Shown: positions 52,292 through 62,380, numbered from the stretch's first letter. The stretch: DNA of 64,000 nucleotides from Paenibacillus hamazuiensis (GCF_023276405.1 NZ_JALRMO010000001.1:8471501-8535500), one strand, 5' to 3'. The notes: generated by a model from the letters alone, not told the origin. Numbers and translations: made by a program.

Positions 52292-53161
52292 ATGAATTCG
52301 AGAAGCAGATACGTCTGGGCATATATTATGATTGCACCTACCTTGCTCGGTACAGTTTTATTCTGGACCTGGCCGGCGATTTACTCGATTTATCTTAGCT
52401 TTTTAAAATCCGAGAATTTCGGGATGGTCAATCATTGGGTTGGTTTGGCGAACTACGAAAGGCTGTTCAAGGATAAAGAATTTTGGCAAAATCTGCGAAA
52501 CACGTTGTATTATGCGGTGATGTTCGTGCCGCTGACGCTTTTGTTCTCTACCTTTTTTGCCGTACTGCTCAACGCCAAAATTCGCGGATTGTCCGCATAC
52601 CGAGTCATCTTTTTCTTGCCTCAAGTCACGATGCCTGCCGCAGCGGCCATGGTTTGGGTCGTGCTTTTTGCCCGCGATTACGGTTTTATCAACTACTTGC
52701 TGGGCACTCATGTCGCATGGATTTCCGATACGAGGTTTGCGATGTTTGCGCTGGTGATCGTAGGGGTATGGGGGGCGATCGGATTCAATATGCTGCTCAT
52801 ATTGGCGGGCTTGCAGGGCATTCCGAGAGCCTTGTATGAAGCGGCTGAAATCGATGGAGCCGTGCGGTTCCGAAAGTTCCGATATATCACGCTGCCGCTG
52901 CTTACGCCAACCTTGTTTTTCACGACGGTTGTCCTCATGATCGGCGCAACGCAAATTTTCGATTCGATCTATTTGCTGATCGGCAAAACGAACGTAGCGC
53001 TGCCTGCGGTACGTTCTCTCGTCTATGCGTATTATCAAAATTCGTTCGTATATTATGATCAGAACTACGGAGCAGCTATCGTCAATATTTTGCTGGTCAT
53101 CAATTTGATTTTGACTGGCCTGCAGTTTGCTTTTCAGAAAAAATGGGTCGTCTACGATTAA
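52292..53161 (+). CDS. Carbohydrate ABC transporter permease, MalF type
   Basis: This 289-residue permease has six predicted membrane segments and the EAA loop GIPRALYEAAEIDGAVRFRK near residues 182-201. GGGGAGG precedes the ATG. It follows the binding protein gene by 82 bp and precedes the MalG-type permease by 12 bp. As in the other two systems here, an ATPase gene is absent and is presumably supplied from elsewhere. Confidence 0.94.
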   Translation: MNSRSRYVWAYIMIAPTLLGTVLFWTWPAIYSIYLSFLKSENFGMVNHWVGLANYERLFKDKEFWQNLRNTLYYAVMFVPLTLLFSTFFAVLLNAKIRGLSAYRVIFFLPQVTMPAAAAMVWVVLFARDYGFINYLLGTHVAWISDTRFAMFALVIVGVWGAIGFNMLLILAGLQGIPRALYEAAEIDGAVRFRKFRYITLPLLTPTLFFTTVVLMIGATQIFDSIYLLIGKTNVALPAVRSLVYAYYQNSFVYYDQNYGAAIVNILLVINLILTGLQFAFQKKWVVYD

Positions 53162-53173
53162 GGGGGTAAGAGA

Positions 53174-54013
53174 ATGGCGAACAATCAACGGGCCGGTCAT
53201 CGCCGGTCCAACCTGATCATTCACATGGTGCTTACCGCGGCTAGCATCGTCATGATCATCCCCTTTGCGTGGATGATTCTGACATCCTTAAAGACCGTTA
53301 CAGAAGCCACGCAAATCCCGGTGAACATTTTCCCGTCGCATCCGAATTTGAGCAATTATGCGAAAGCGTTTGAGAAATCGGATTTTGCTCATTACTATGT
53401 AAACACGGTGTTTACCGCATTCATGAAAACGGTGTTCCCTGTTATTTTCAGCTCTATGGCCGCTTTTGCGTTCGCCAGAATCCGGTTTCCGGGCAGGACG
53501 ATTCTGTTTTTCATCATCATCTCCGTGATGATGGTGCCGAATCCTGTTTTTTACACGCCGCAATATTTGCTGATGAGCAAGTGGGGATTGGTCAACACAG
53601 TGACGGCCCTATGGATCTGTTCTTTAGTCAGTCCGTTCGCCATGTTCATGCTCAGGCAATTTTTTCTAGGGATTTCCAAAGAGTTGGAGGAAGCTGCGAT
53701 TTTGGACGGTTGCAACCCGTTTCAGACGTTCCGATATATTATGCTGCCTTTGGTGAAGTCGGCTTTGGTAGCTATCGTTATCATCCAGCTTCTTTGGTCG
53801 TGGAACGAATTGCAGTGGCCGCTTATTATTAATAGTTCGCCGGATAAGCTCACGTTATCTTCGGGACTCGCCACGCTGGTCTCCATGTTCAGCACAAACT
53901 ATCCGGTATTGATGGCGGGGGCGTTCATGGCCGTTATTCCAATGATCGTTCTGTTCTTCCTTTTCCAGAAACGGTTTATCGAAGGGGTAGCTTTCAGCGC
54001 GCATAAAGGATGA
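53174..54013 (+). CDS. Carbohydrate ABC transporter permease, MalG type
   Basis: This 279-residue permease completes the transporter. It has six membrane segments, an EAA loop ISKELEEAAILDGCNPFQTF and the family ending FQKRFIEGVAFSAHKG. AAGGGGG precedes the ATG. A terminator follows 18 bp after its stop, closing the operon. Confidence 0.94.
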   Translation: MANNQRAGHRRSNLIIHMVLTAASIVMIIPFAWMILTSLKTVTEATQIPVNIFPSHPNLSNYAKAFEKSDFAHYYVNTVFTAFMKTVFPVIFSSMAAFAFARIRFPGRTILFFIIISVMMVPNPVFYTPQYLLMSKWGLVNTVTALWICSLVSPFAMFMLRQFFLGISKELEEAAILDGCNPFQTFRYIMLPLVKSALVAIVIIQLLWSWNELQWPLIINSSPDKLTLSSGLATLVSMFSTNYPVLMAGAFMAVIPMIVLFFLFQKRFIEGVAFSAHKG

Positions 54014-54030
54014 GCACAGTTCTCTGCAAG

Positions 54031-54066
54031 CAAGACACTGCCTCTCAGGGTAGGTGTCTTGTTTTT
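54031..54066 (+). terminator. Terminator of the CUT1 transporter operon
   Basis: CAAGACAC at 54031-54038 pairs with GTGTCTTG at 54054-54061, followed by TTTTT. Confidence 0.9.
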
Positions 54067-54393
54067 GCTATCCTGAAAATTGGTTGAAACGGCTTTGGAG
54101 GAAAGCAGTTTAATATAACTACCCGAAATCGTATGAAGTCATCTATCGAGTAGACTGAAAAAATAAAGTTGTTTTCCTAATGCTTAGGTTAAGATAAGTC
54201 CCCTGTTTAAGAGCTACATGCTATTCGCGTACGTTCTTTAATTAGTAATCGGAAATGGAATATAATGAAGAGGACGTAGCCCAAGCGAAGGCGCTGCTCC
54301 CCATGATGAGCGGTTTGCGGCGCTGATCGGGGAATTCATGCAGAGCAGCGAGCTCTTCTGTGAGGTATGGCCAAGACATCACGTTCACGGTCA

Positions 54394-54660
54394 TTACCGA
54401 TTGCCACAAGCGTTGGCATGATCCCCGGAATATTTCAGCTCCAAATCGCTCATCAGGTTGACCACCCAGCTGCGAACGGCGTGGACCGGATAACGGTGTT
54501 TCCCGATGAAGGAAATCCACTTGGAAACCGTATTTTCCACGGCGGCTTCGTCATCAGTCTGAAGGCATTTACGCAGATCCTGCAGCGCTTCCGAATAATG
54601 AACAAATAGATTTTCTTTTGAGGTTTCCAGCGGTTGAACCTTCTCGGCCAGCGATAGGAA
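54394..54660 (-). pseudogene. Fragment resembling the middle region of a YesN-type regulator
   Basis: An uninterrupted leftward frame of 88 residues includes KENLFVHYSEALQDLRKCLQ, then TDDEAAVENTVSKWISFIG and HAVRSWVVNLMSDLELK. The pattern resembles the variable helical middle segment of YesN-type regulators (compare QEKAILQAVVQGDRDAILGR in the gene at 5541). No start codon or DNA-binding domain is attached. The similarity is of style and weak. It lies in a 1.19-kb region (54014-55205) with no intact gene. Confidence 0.4.
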
Positions 54661-54941
54661 GGGACATGGTCAAGCATAGTTTGGAAAACAACTCCCCATC
54701 TCCGTTCGTTTAATGCGTAAACCGGCATATCTCGGTCGACCCCTAGTCTCGACGCCAAATGTTTCAATTGGGGGGGGGAAGATAGTACCGAACGATTCTC
54801 CGAAAGTTAACTTCGGGTTCCTAAGTCCCCATTCAGCAAGCCCCTTAAACAAAGCGCTATGGCGACCTTGAACCTCGGAAACGATCGGCATTCAGCTGAG
54901 CGACGCCGTACCCTACTTGCCCGTCGCCGTTTTCCCGGAGC

Positions 54942-55034
54942 GGCTCGCATTATGTTCTGTTCGTGCTGGACAACGCGCTGAACGAAACGGTTCGCTCGGC
55001 AGGAAGCGATTTTATTCCGGGGAACATATCATAA
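54942..55034 (+). pseudogene. Short coding remnant, possibly of a YesN-type regulator
   Basis: A rightward frame of 30 residues, SHYVLFVLDNALNETVRSAG and SDFIPGNIS, ends at TAA. It resembles the segment LLEYALTNIADEIFS in the regulator at 48999. A run of nine G at 54770-54778 lies to the left. The opposite strand to the fragment at 54394 implies inversion or two separate losses. Confidence 0.35.
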
Positions 55035-55205
55035 AGAAATCGCATAGCCCAAAACGGAAGAGGGACTAAGCGTCGCTAAGGCTTAACGCCGGAGACCAAT
55101 ATAACTCATATGTTAACATAAGATTTTTTTGTATTGGAAGTATAACTGAGCCCGGCAATCCCGCTCTAGTAAATAGCGGATGTCGCGGCGAAATTCCTAG
55201 CCTTT

Positions 55206-56066
55206 TCAACGGTAAAAGGACGGCGAAGTGCCATCGACCATTTTGAAAAATCGGCTGAATGCATGAATGTTCGGGAATCCCATTTTCTCGGCGATGATAG
55301 TAAGCGGTTCCGTGGTAAACTGAATCAGATGGCGTGCGGCGTGCATGCGCATCAAGTTATGATATTGAATCGGACTCATGCCAAATGAATGATGAAACAG
55401 ACGAACGAGGTAATGTTTGCTGATTCCCGACATTCTGGAGATTTCGTCCAAACGGACTTTCCGGTTAGTATTGTGCATGAGATACTGCTTGACGTGCATC
55501 AAAGTGTGCATATTCGTTTCGAGCTGAGGATTCATGTTCCAATAGTTCTCCCTTAGCAGCTGAATCCAGAGCTGGATGAACAATCCCTTCACTTTAAATT
55601 CGTATAACGGCATTTTCGTTTCATACTCGTAAATGATATCCATCAGCATTTTTTCAATCATGATCGGGTTTTTCAACCGCAAATGGCTGGGGAGCGGAAC
55701 CGGCATCTGATCGACGATATCCTGACGGAACCAGTTGATCTCTTCTTCGCCGATTTCTTCGAGGGGCCGGAACGATACCTTGACCTTCTCGCTGTCCGTA
55801 TTATAGAAAAAATCGAAATGAATATGCGGCTGGCGAAACCGCGAACCATCCACTTTTACAATTTTATGGCGCTGTTTGGGACGAAATAAAAAAATATCCC
55901 CGCGCTCTCCCTCATAGACCGTATCCTCGATCGTACAAATCACTTTGCCTTCCATGATGTAAAGCAGTTCGTAATCGAACAATACCCTCTCTTCAATAAC
56001 CCAAGGCCCTTCCACGATGTTGTCCATGGCGACGCGAATATATGGGGATATTTGGTGCAAGATCAC
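55206..56066 (-). CDS. AraC family transcriptional regulator with cupin-like sensor domain
   Basis: This 286-residue regulator has an N-terminal AraC-type beta-barrel for sugar binding (YELLYIMEGKVICTIEDTVY, GDIFLFRPKQRH) and two helix-turn-helix motifs at the C-terminus (VRLDEISRMSGISKHYLVRL, LTIIAEKMGFPNIHAFSRFF). The start is GTG 56066, six bases after AGGAGG; a frame from 56123 lacks a site and overlaps the divergent promoter. It is divergent from the transporter and glycosidase operon and should be its sugar-responsive activator. Confidence 0.92.
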   Translation of the reverse strand: MILHQISPYIRVAMDNIVEGPWVIEERVLFDYELLYIMEGKVICTIEDTVYEGERGDIFLFRPKQRHKIVKVDGSRFRQPHIHFDFFYNTDSEKVKVSFRPLEEIGEEEINWFRQDIVDQMPVPLPSHLRLKNPIMIEKMLMDIIYEYETKMPLYEFKVKGLFIQLWIQLLRENYWNMNPQLETNMHTLMHVKQYLMHNTNRKVRLDEISRMSGISKHYLVRLFHHSFGMSPIQYHNLMRMHAARHLIQFTTEPLTIIAEKMGFPNIHAFSRFFKMVDGTSPSFYR

Positions 56067-56166
56067 GAAATTCCTCCTCGCAGGTTCGGTATAATATGAT
56101 CCTATCACAAGTTGGAAAAGCAATAAATGATAAATAATAAATAAGCTTTGCTAAATACAATGGGGA

Positions 56167-56180
56167 TGTAAACGGTTAAT
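56167..56180. promoter_or_regulatory. Possible CcpA (cre) site
   Basis: TGTAAACGGTTAAT agrees with the cre pattern TGNAANCGNWNNCW except that the conserved C near the end is A. It lies between the AraC gene and the binding protein gene, where catabolite repression would be expected. One mismatch keeps confidence low. Confidence 0.35.
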
Positions 56181-56253
56181 ATTAGGGTAACCTCCGAGCG
56201 GCAGAAGCAACATTTGCTAGGAGAGCAATATGGGAAAAGGGGAGATCGGGCAT

Positions 56254-57561
56254 ATGAGAAAATGTTTGTCGATCATGACTGCGGCGTTGCTTGCTTTGAG
56301 TTCGGCGGGATGCGGCAACGAGCAGCCGTCCGGCGGCACGAAATCGGCAACCGGATCGGAATCGCAAAAGGCCGTCACGTTATCGATTGCTATGCATGTT
56401 GCCAATGTCAAGGATCAGGAGCCTTACATGTACGGCATTGTACAGAAGTTTCAGGAAAAATATCCGAATATCAAAATCGATTTGCAAGGATCCGACACGG
56501 ATTCGCACGTCAAGAAGATGAAGATGGCTGCGCAAGCCCGGCAGCTGCCGGATATATTCTGGATGCTGCCGGCACCTGCGAAAGAAATGAACAAAGCCGG
56601 CATGCTGCTCGACCTGACGGATTTTCTGAAAACCAACGATGACATCGCTTCCAATATGGATGCCAAGCTGAAACAAAGCTACCAGGATGGCGGCAAGCAA
56701 TTCGGCCTTCCTTATCAGGCGCTGGTAACCGGACTATGGTATAACAAAGCAATATTTGATCAATACAAAGTGAAAGTGCCGGAAACCTACGACGAGCTGC
56801 TGGCTGCGGCGAAAGTGTTCAAGAGCAATAATGTCGTCACGATTGCCAAAGGCGCGAAAGACGCCTTCAGCACCTGGGCTTTCCTCGGGATGCTGACCCG
56901 TTACGGTTTTTTTAACAAGATCGATAACATCGCAGCAGGCAAGGAGAAATTCAACAACCCAGATTTTCTCAAGTTTTATCAGAAAATCGACGAGCTTCGG
57001 ACGGCGGGAGCTTTCCCTGAAAACGTATCCACACTGTCCTATTTCCAAGCGGTGGAGATGTTTACCGCGGGGAAGGCGGCTATGCTGGATGCCGGCGTAT
57101 GGGAAACCAAGAAGATCGAAGCAAGTCCGATTGCGAAAAACGTAGGTTTCTCTTGGGGACCGACATTCTCTGACGGCGTCGGCAATCAGAAAGTCGCCAT
57201 GGTGGTTGGAGCGGCTCCGCTCGTAGCGAATGCAGAAGTGAAAAAAGACGCCGCGAAATATGACGCGGTCATGAAGTTCTTCCAGTTCTTTTACAGTCAA
57301 GAAGGCGCGGCCATTATGGCCGAGAATGAAGCGCCGCCGGTCGTAAAGTATATGGGCAAAATAGACAAGGAGAAGTATCCCGTCTACAATGCGGTGCTCG
57401 AGCAAATGAACCTTCCGGGTTGGGAGCGTCCTGTCGCGCAGCCGGACCTGGTGCTCAGCGAAGCTGCGGCAAACGCCCTGAACGACAGCATTTACGGTGT
57501 CATCAACGGAATCTTCAAGCCTGCGGAAGCTCTTGATCTTGTCGATAAGAAGATGCGTTAA
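56254..57561 (+). CDS. Sugar-binding lipoprotein of the fructan-type operon
   Basis: This 435-residue protein has a short signal peptide with lipobox SSAGC (Cys20) and a SBP_bac_1-like body (VTLSIAMHVANVKDQEPYMY, DIFWMLPAPAKEMNKAGMLL, AGKAAMLDAGVWETKK). ATG 56254 follows AAGGGGAG; the frame from 56230 overlaps that site. It starts an operon that continues through two permeases, GH172, GH32 and a fructokinase, so the likely ligand is a fructose-containing oligosaccharide. Confidence 0.92.
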   Translation: MRKCLSIMTAALLALSSAGCGNEQPSGGTKSATGSESQKAVTLSIAMHVANVKDQEPYMYGIVQKFQEKYPNIKIDLQGSDTDSHVKKMKMAAQARQLPDIFWMLPAPAKEMNKAGMLLDLTDFLKTNDDIASNMDAKLKQSYQDGGKQFGLPYQALVTGLWYNKAIFDQYKVKVPETYDELLAAAKVFKSNNVVTIAKGAKDAFSTWAFLGMLTRYGFFNKIDNIAAGKEKFNNPDFLKFYQKIDELRTAGAFPENVSTLSYFQAVEMFTAGKAAMLDAGVWETKKIEASPIAKNVGFSWGPTFSDGVGNQKVAMVVGAAPLVANAEVKKDAAKYDAVMKFFQFFYSQEGAAIMAENEAPPVVKYMGKIDKEKYPVYNAVLEQMNLPGWERPVAQPDLVLSEAAANALNDSIYGVINGIFKPAEALDLVDKKMR

Positions 57562-57633
57562 TCGTCGTCGCTTTTTGCCGGCATTTCGTCGGCAGAACGC
57601 GCTCATCAAGAAGGCAGACAGGGAGAGAGTGCG

Positions 57634-58509
57634 ATGATTTGGCTTAGCAAACGTAAATATTTGTTTCTGATGTTATTTCCTACCTTGGCTATCTATCTGG
57701 GGTACATCATTTTGCCTGTTTTAATTTCCTTTTATTACAGTTTCACTAAGTATACGGGCATAGGAGCAGCCGAGTTCATCGGACTTAAAAACTACGCGGA
57801 GTTGTTTCAAGACCGTCTGTTTTGGGTTTCCTTAAAAAATACGATCATCGTTCTGGGGGTCTCCATCGTCTTGCTGCTGCCGGGTTCTTTCTTTCTGGCT
57901 CTGCTTTTGAACGCCAAGGTGAAAGGCGGAAACGCGATTAAGGCATTAAATTTCGCACCTAGCATTGTGGCGCCGATTCTGGTCGGATTGATTTGGGTGT
58001 TCATCTTGGACCCGCAGATGGGCCTCATCAATCACTTTCTTAAAAGCATCGGCTTGGGCAGGCTCGCCTTGCAATGGATCGGCGGCACGACATGGACCCC
58101 TTATTCCGTCGGCGTGATCTTTGTTTGGCAAACCGTCGGTTTCTTGGCGACGATTTTCCTGGCCGGTCTCAAAATGATTCCGAAGGATGTGTACGAATCC
58201 AGCACGATCGATGGCGCCGGCCGTCTGCAGCAGATGTTATTCATAACAATCCCGATGCTGAACGAAACGATCAAGATCAATGTCGTACTCATCATTACCG
58301 GCGTATTCAAAATATTTGAGACGGTATTTATGCTGACGGGCGGCGGGCCCAATCATCTATCCGAAGTGATGGTCACTTATATGTATAATGTGACGTTTAC
58401 CTCGGGGGAATACGGCTACGGGATGTCCATTGCTTTCGTCACGTTTCTGCTGACGATGATCTTTTCGCTTGCGTACATGGGTTTCAATAGAAAAACCATC
58501 GATGAATAA
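57634..58509 (+). CDS. Carbohydrate ABC transporter permease, MalF type
   Basis: This 291-residue permease has six membrane segments and the EAA loop MIPKDVYESSTIDGAGRLQQ (a serine variant of the EAA motif). GGGAGAG precedes the ATG. It lies 72 bp after the binding protein and 20 bp before the second permease. Confidence 0.94.
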   Translation: MIWLSKRKYLFLMLFPTLAIYLGYIILPVLISFYYSFTKYTGIGAAEFIGLKNYAELFQDRLFWVSLKNTIIVLGVSIVLLLPGSFFLALLLNAKVKGGNAIKALNFAPSIVAPILVGLIWVFILDPQMGLINHFLKSIGLGRLALQWIGGTTWTPYSVGVIFVWQTVGFLATIFLAGLKMIPKDVYESSTIDGAGRLQQMLFITIPMLNETIKINVVLIITGVFKIFETVFMLTGGGPNHLSEVMVTYMYNVTFTSGEYGYGMSIAFVTFLLTMIFSLAYMGFNRKTIDE

Positions 58510-58529
58510 TGAATAGGGGCTGAAGGGGT

Positions 58530-59387
58530 TTGAATCACATCGCCGGCAAACGGTCCAATCCATATGTTCATGCGATCGGCACGCATAGTTTATCTTATGC
58601 CGTCACCTTAGTCGTCCTGCTGCCGTTCTTGTGGATGATTCTATTATCGTTCAAATCCAATAACGACATCTTGAACGATCCGTTCAGCTTGCCGAGGACG
58701 TTCGGCTTGGACAACTACGTTCGCGCATGGAACACGTTGAATCTGGGGTTGTTGTATCAAAATACGTTTCTGATTGCAGTCGTCACGATCGCGATCGAGC
58801 TGGTCATCACGTTCATGAGTTCATATGCCTTGTCGCGAATGGTGTTCAGATCCGCCAAGCTGAAGCATTCGATCCATGTTCTTCTCTTGGCGGGGCTGGC
58901 GATTCCGGCGTTTATCCTGCTGTTTCCGGTATATCGGATTACGATTTCGCTTGACTTGTTAAATACGTACGCATCCCTGATCATTCCGTACATCGCCACT
59001 TCGATATCGTTTAATACGCTTTTGTTCACCGGCTTTTTGAAAGGCTTCCCGAAAGAAGTGGAAGAAGCCGCCGTCATCGACGGCTGCAGCTTGTTTACAT
59101 TGTGCAGATCCATCGTAGTCCCGGTCATTATGCCTGTTGTCGCAACAATATTTATTTTTAATGTTCTCTATATATGGAACGAGTTTCCATTCGCTGTGAC
59201 GCTCGTTAACAAAGACGGCATGCAGACGATATCGCTTGGAATCTCTCAGTTTAAAGGCCGATTTAATATCGATTATGGCGGCATTATTGCGGCAAGCACG
59301 CTTTTGATCATCCCTCAGCTCGTATTTTTCGCGATCTTCCAACGGTTCATTATCGAAGGAATGACCGCCGGGGCGGTAAAAGGCTGA
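58530..59387 (+). CDS. Carbohydrate ABC transporter permease, MalG type
   Basis: This 285-residue permease has six membrane segments and the EAA loop FPKEVEEAAVIDGCSLFTLC. The start is a TTG at 58530 with AGGGG 11 bases upstream; no in-frame ATG lies before the first membrane segment. It completes the transporter, whose ATPase is missing as in the other systems here. Confidence 0.92.
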   Translation: MNHIAGKRSNPYVHAIGTHSLSYAVTLVVLLPFLWMILLSFKSNNDILNDPFSLPRTFGLDNYVRAWNTLNLGLLYQNTFLIAVVTIAIELVITFMSSYALSRMVFRSAKLKHSIHVLLLAGLAIPAFILLFPVYRITISLDLLNTYASLIIPYIATSISFNTLLFTGFLKGFPKEVEEAAVIDGCSLFTLCRSIVVPVIMPVVATIFIFNVLYIWNEFPFAVTLVNKDGMQTISLGISQFKGRFNIDYGGIIAASTLLIIPQLVFFAIFQRFIIEGMTAGAVKG

Positions 59388-59444
59388 GCCGTATCCATTG
59401 GGCAGCAACCATTTCATATAAAAAAACTAAAGGAGAAATCATGT

Positions 59445-60794
59445 ATGCGAAATCAATCTTTGAACCTGCTTGGAAACTTGACCCAAATCAAGGAAGTCCG
59501 CTCCGCCCGTGTCTCCAGTTGGGACCAGGACGGGAAAAATCAAGACTATTGGATGATTCCCGCCGGAGAGTCGATCGTACTGGGGGACATTGAAGGCCCG
59601 GGAAGCATCACGCATCTGTGGATGACTTCCTTCTGCCGCCGAGTTCACGGACCGAGCGTCATACATCCGGAATGGGGAGGCAATATCGCGCCGGTCAACG
59701 AAATTCATAATGCGCTTGGAGTAACCTGGGAATCGGCCGATCCGGCGTGGTACCGTAAAGTGCTGATTAAAATGACCTGGGACGATCAGGATCACCCGAG
59801 CGTACTGGTTCCTTACGGCGACTTTTTCTGCATCGGCCATTCGATGCCGGGCAACTTTGCTTCGCTGCCTTTCACGGTATCCGTCAAGCCGGAAGAGCAG
59901 TTCAAGTTCGGCGGCGTCGCATCGGTCAACTGCTATTTGCCGATGCCGTTCAACAAACGGGCCAAGATTGAAATCATCAATGAAAACGACGTGCCGTTCG
60001 GCTTGTACTTCCATATCGACTATGAGCTGTATAAGCAGCCTTTTGGAGAAGACACCGCCTATTTTCACGCGCAGTGGCGCCGGGAAAATCCTTGCGACGG
60101 CTGGGGGCCGGACCTGCAGGTCAATACGCCGGAAGTAAACCGGATAGCCAATCTGGACGGTGAAGGCAATTATGTGATTCTGGAAGCGAAAGGAAAAGGG
60201 CATTATATCGGCTGCAACTTGTCCGTGACCCATTTTCAGGGCAGTTGGTGGGGCGAAGGCGACGACATGATCTTCATTGACGGCGAGAAGCTCCCGAGCA
60301 TTGTCGGTACTGGCGCCGAAGACTATTTCAATCATGCCTGGGGCATGCAAAAAAATGCGTTCCCGTTCCACGGCTCGATCATTCACGAAAGCGATGTGCC
60401 GGGTTACCAAGTTTCGTACCGCTTCCATATTACCGACCCGGTTCACTTCTCGGAAAGCTTGAAGGTGACGATCGAGCACGGTCATGCCAATCATCTGTCC
60501 GACGATTGGTCCTCCACGGCGTATTGGTATCAGACGCTGCCGTCCGAGCCTTTCGGTATTTTGCCGGTAGAGGAGCGCATCCAGCGGATGCCGCAATTCC
60601 CGAGCCCGGGACCGCTGAAGCCGGTTGCCCTGAACGAGGAGATGCAGCAGTCGTACGAAATGGCCAAAACGCGGATGGAGCAATATGCGGAAGGCCGCGC
60701 GGCTCAGGTGAAGAAAAAAGAAGACAGGCTGGCGCAGCATTCCCGCGGAAACATCGAGCAAAGCAAGGCGGTAAGAAACGCCTTTCACTCATAA
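59445..60794 (+). CDS. Glycoside hydrolase family 172 (DUF2961), probable fructan-related
   Basis: This 449-residue cytoplasmic enzyme belongs to the DUF2961 family, now GH172; the founding member, from Bifidobacterium dentium, makes and splits difructose dianhydride I. Family features: DIEGPGSITHLWMTS near the N-terminus, a WWGEGDDMIFIDGE segment and GTGAEDYFNHAWG. Glu271 and Glu292 are 21 residues apart, the same spacing I recall for the two catalytic glutamates of the founding enzyme (E270/E291). AAAGGAG precedes the ATG. GH32 and fructokinase genes follow in the same direction. Other GH172 members act on arabinofuranosides, which remains an alternative. Confidence 0.88.
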   Translation: MRNQSLNLLGNLTQIKEVRSARVSSWDQDGKNQDYWMIPAGESIVLGDIEGPGSITHLWMTSFCRRVHGPSVIHPEWGGNIAPVNEIHNALGVTWESADPAWYRKVLIKMTWDDQDHPSVLVPYGDFFCIGHSMPGNFASLPFTVSVKPEEQFKFGGVASVNCYLPMPFNKRAKIEIINENDVPFGLYFHIDYELYKQPFGEDTAYFHAQWRRENPCDGWGPDLQVNTPEVNRIANLDGEGNYVILEAKGKGHYIGCNLSVTHFQGSWWGEGDDMIFIDGEKLPSIVGTGAEDYFNHAWGMQKNAFPFHGSIIHESDVPGYQVSYRFHITDPVHFSESLKVTIEHGHANHLSDDWSSTAYWYQTLPSEPFGILPVEERIQRMPQFPSPGPLKPVALNEEMQQSYEMAKTRMEQYAEGRAAQVKKKEDRLAQHSRGNIEQSKAVRNAFHS

Positions 60795-60867
60795 AACCAA
60801 ACGGATAAGTCTGTTCCGGGGACTTAACCGGCTCCATGATTCCGAATAAAGGAAGGAATAGATCGTA

Positions 60868-62355
60868 ATGTCAAACGATTCGTTGCATCGCGAAGCATTG
60901 TTGAAAGCGGAAAACTCCATCGCCAAAGTGAAAGATTCAGTAAGCAAAGACCTCATGCGCTTGAAATATCATTTCATGGCGCCGGCTTATTGGATTAACG
61001 ACCCGAACGGACTTATTTTTTACAAGGGCGAATACCATTTGTTTTACCAGCATTATCCGTACGCACCGGAGTGGGGAGCTATGCATTGGGGGCATGCGAA
61101 AAGCAAGGACCTGGTTCACTGGCAGCACCTTCCGATCGCACTCGCTCCGAGCGAGAGCTATGACCTTCACGAAAGAGGCGGATGTTTTTCGGGAAGCGCG
61201 GTTGACGACGACGGCATCTTGTCGGTGCTGTACACGGGAACCGTCATTCGCGACGGCGCGGTGATTCAGACTCAAAATCTGGCGACCAGCTCGGATGGCA
61301 TTACGTTCCGCAAATACGAAGGCAATCCTGTCATTAGCACGCCTCCGGAGGACGGGTCCTCCGACTTCCGCGACCCGAAGGTTTGGAAGCACGAGAATAC
61401 TTGGTATATGGTGGTAGGTTCGAGCAAAGACGGCCAGGGCAAGGCTTTGCTGTACAAATCGCCGAATCTGCGAGTGTGGGATTATGTCGGGGTGCTGGCC
61501 GAGAGCGACGGCACGATGGGCTCGATGTGGGAATGCCCCGATTTCTTCCCGCTCGGAGACCGCTACGTGCTGATGTTCTCGCCTATGGGAATGGGCGAGC
61601 GAAAGACGATCTATCTTGTCGGCGACATGGATTACGAAACGGGTACATTTACATGGGATACAATAGGCGATGTCGATTTCGGGTACGAGTATTATGCCCC
61701 CCAATCGTTCCTTGACGGCAAAGGCAGAAGAATCGTCATTGCCTGGCTGAATGCATGGGATTGGATGCCGTGGTTTAAAAACTTCGGACCTACGGGGAAA
61801 AACAATTGGTGCGGCGCCATGTCGGCCCCGAGAACGGTGGAGCTTGGCGAGGATGGAAGATTGAGTTTCCCGCCGGTCGAAGAGCTGCAGGTGCTCAGGC
61901 GAGAGCATTATCATTATACGAATGCCAAAATTGTGCCGGGTACCCCGCTTCTTCCGGATTATACGGCCAGCGACTGTTTGGAAATCAAAGCCGAGCTCCA
62001 ATTGTCCGGCTCCGAAGCGGAAGAAGTCGGATTTATTCTCAGAGCCTCCGAGGACCGCAAACAGCAAACGGTTCTCAGCTACAATCTGCGCAAAAAAGAG
62101 CTGACGTTTGACAGAAACCGGTCGGACGGATGGAGCGAAGGGGTGTGCAGCGTTCGCCTGGAAGCTTCCGAGACGCTGACGCTGCATATTTTTATCGATA
62201 CTTGTGTCGTTGAAATATATGTGGACCATTACCGGGTTGCGCTGACGAACAATATTTATCCCGATCCGGCAAGTGTTTTTCTCGATCTATATGCAGTCGG
62301 AGATACGGTGATCGTCAAATCTATGGATATTTGGAAATTGAGATCCGCCTGGTAA
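60868..62355 (+). CDS. Glycoside hydrolase family 32 (fructan/sucrose hydrolase)
   Basis: This 495-residue enzyme has the GH32 signatures: WINDPNG with nucleophile Asp45, FRDPKVW with transition-state stabiliser Asp169, and WECPDFF with acid/base Glu222, then a C-terminal beta-sandwich. It hydrolyses beta-fructosidic bonds. No signal peptide is visible, so it works inside the cell on imported oligosaccharides. GGAAGGA precedes the ATG. It follows GH172 and is followed 25 bp later by a fructokinase, which gives a complete route from imported fructoside to fructose 6-phosphate. Confidence 0.94.
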   Translation: MSNDSLHREALLKAENSIAKVKDSVSKDLMRLKYHFMAPAYWINDPNGLIFYKGEYHLFYQHYPYAPEWGAMHWGHAKSKDLVHWQHLPIALAPSESYDLHERGGCFSGSAVDDDGILSVLYTGTVIRDGAVIQTQNLATSSDGITFRKYEGNPVISTPPEDGSSDFRDPKVWKHENTWYMVVGSSKDGQGKALLYKSPNLRVWDYVGVLAESDGTMGSMWECPDFFPLGDRYVLMFSPMGMGERKTIYLVGDMDYETGTFTWDTIGDVDFGYEYYAPQSFLDGKGRRIVIAWLNAWDWMPWFKNFGPTGKNNWCGAMSAPRTVELGEDGRLSFPPVEELQVLRREHYHYTNAKIVPGTPLLPDYTASDCLEIKAELQLSGSEAEEVGFILRASEDRKQQTVLSYNLRKKELTFDRNRSDGWSEGVCSVRLEASETLTLHIFIDTCVVEIYVDHYRVALTNNIYPDPASVFLDLYAVGDTVIVKSMDIWKLRSAW

Positions 62356-62380
62356 ATATGCGGAAAATGGGGGATTCATC

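Noticed and set aside
59439-60788. 449-residue leftward frame
   Set aside because: Exact shadow of the GH172 gene; composition is that of a complementary frame.
60937-62229. 430-residue leftward frame
   Set aside because: Shadow of the GH32 gene, whose catalytic motifs are clear on the other strand.
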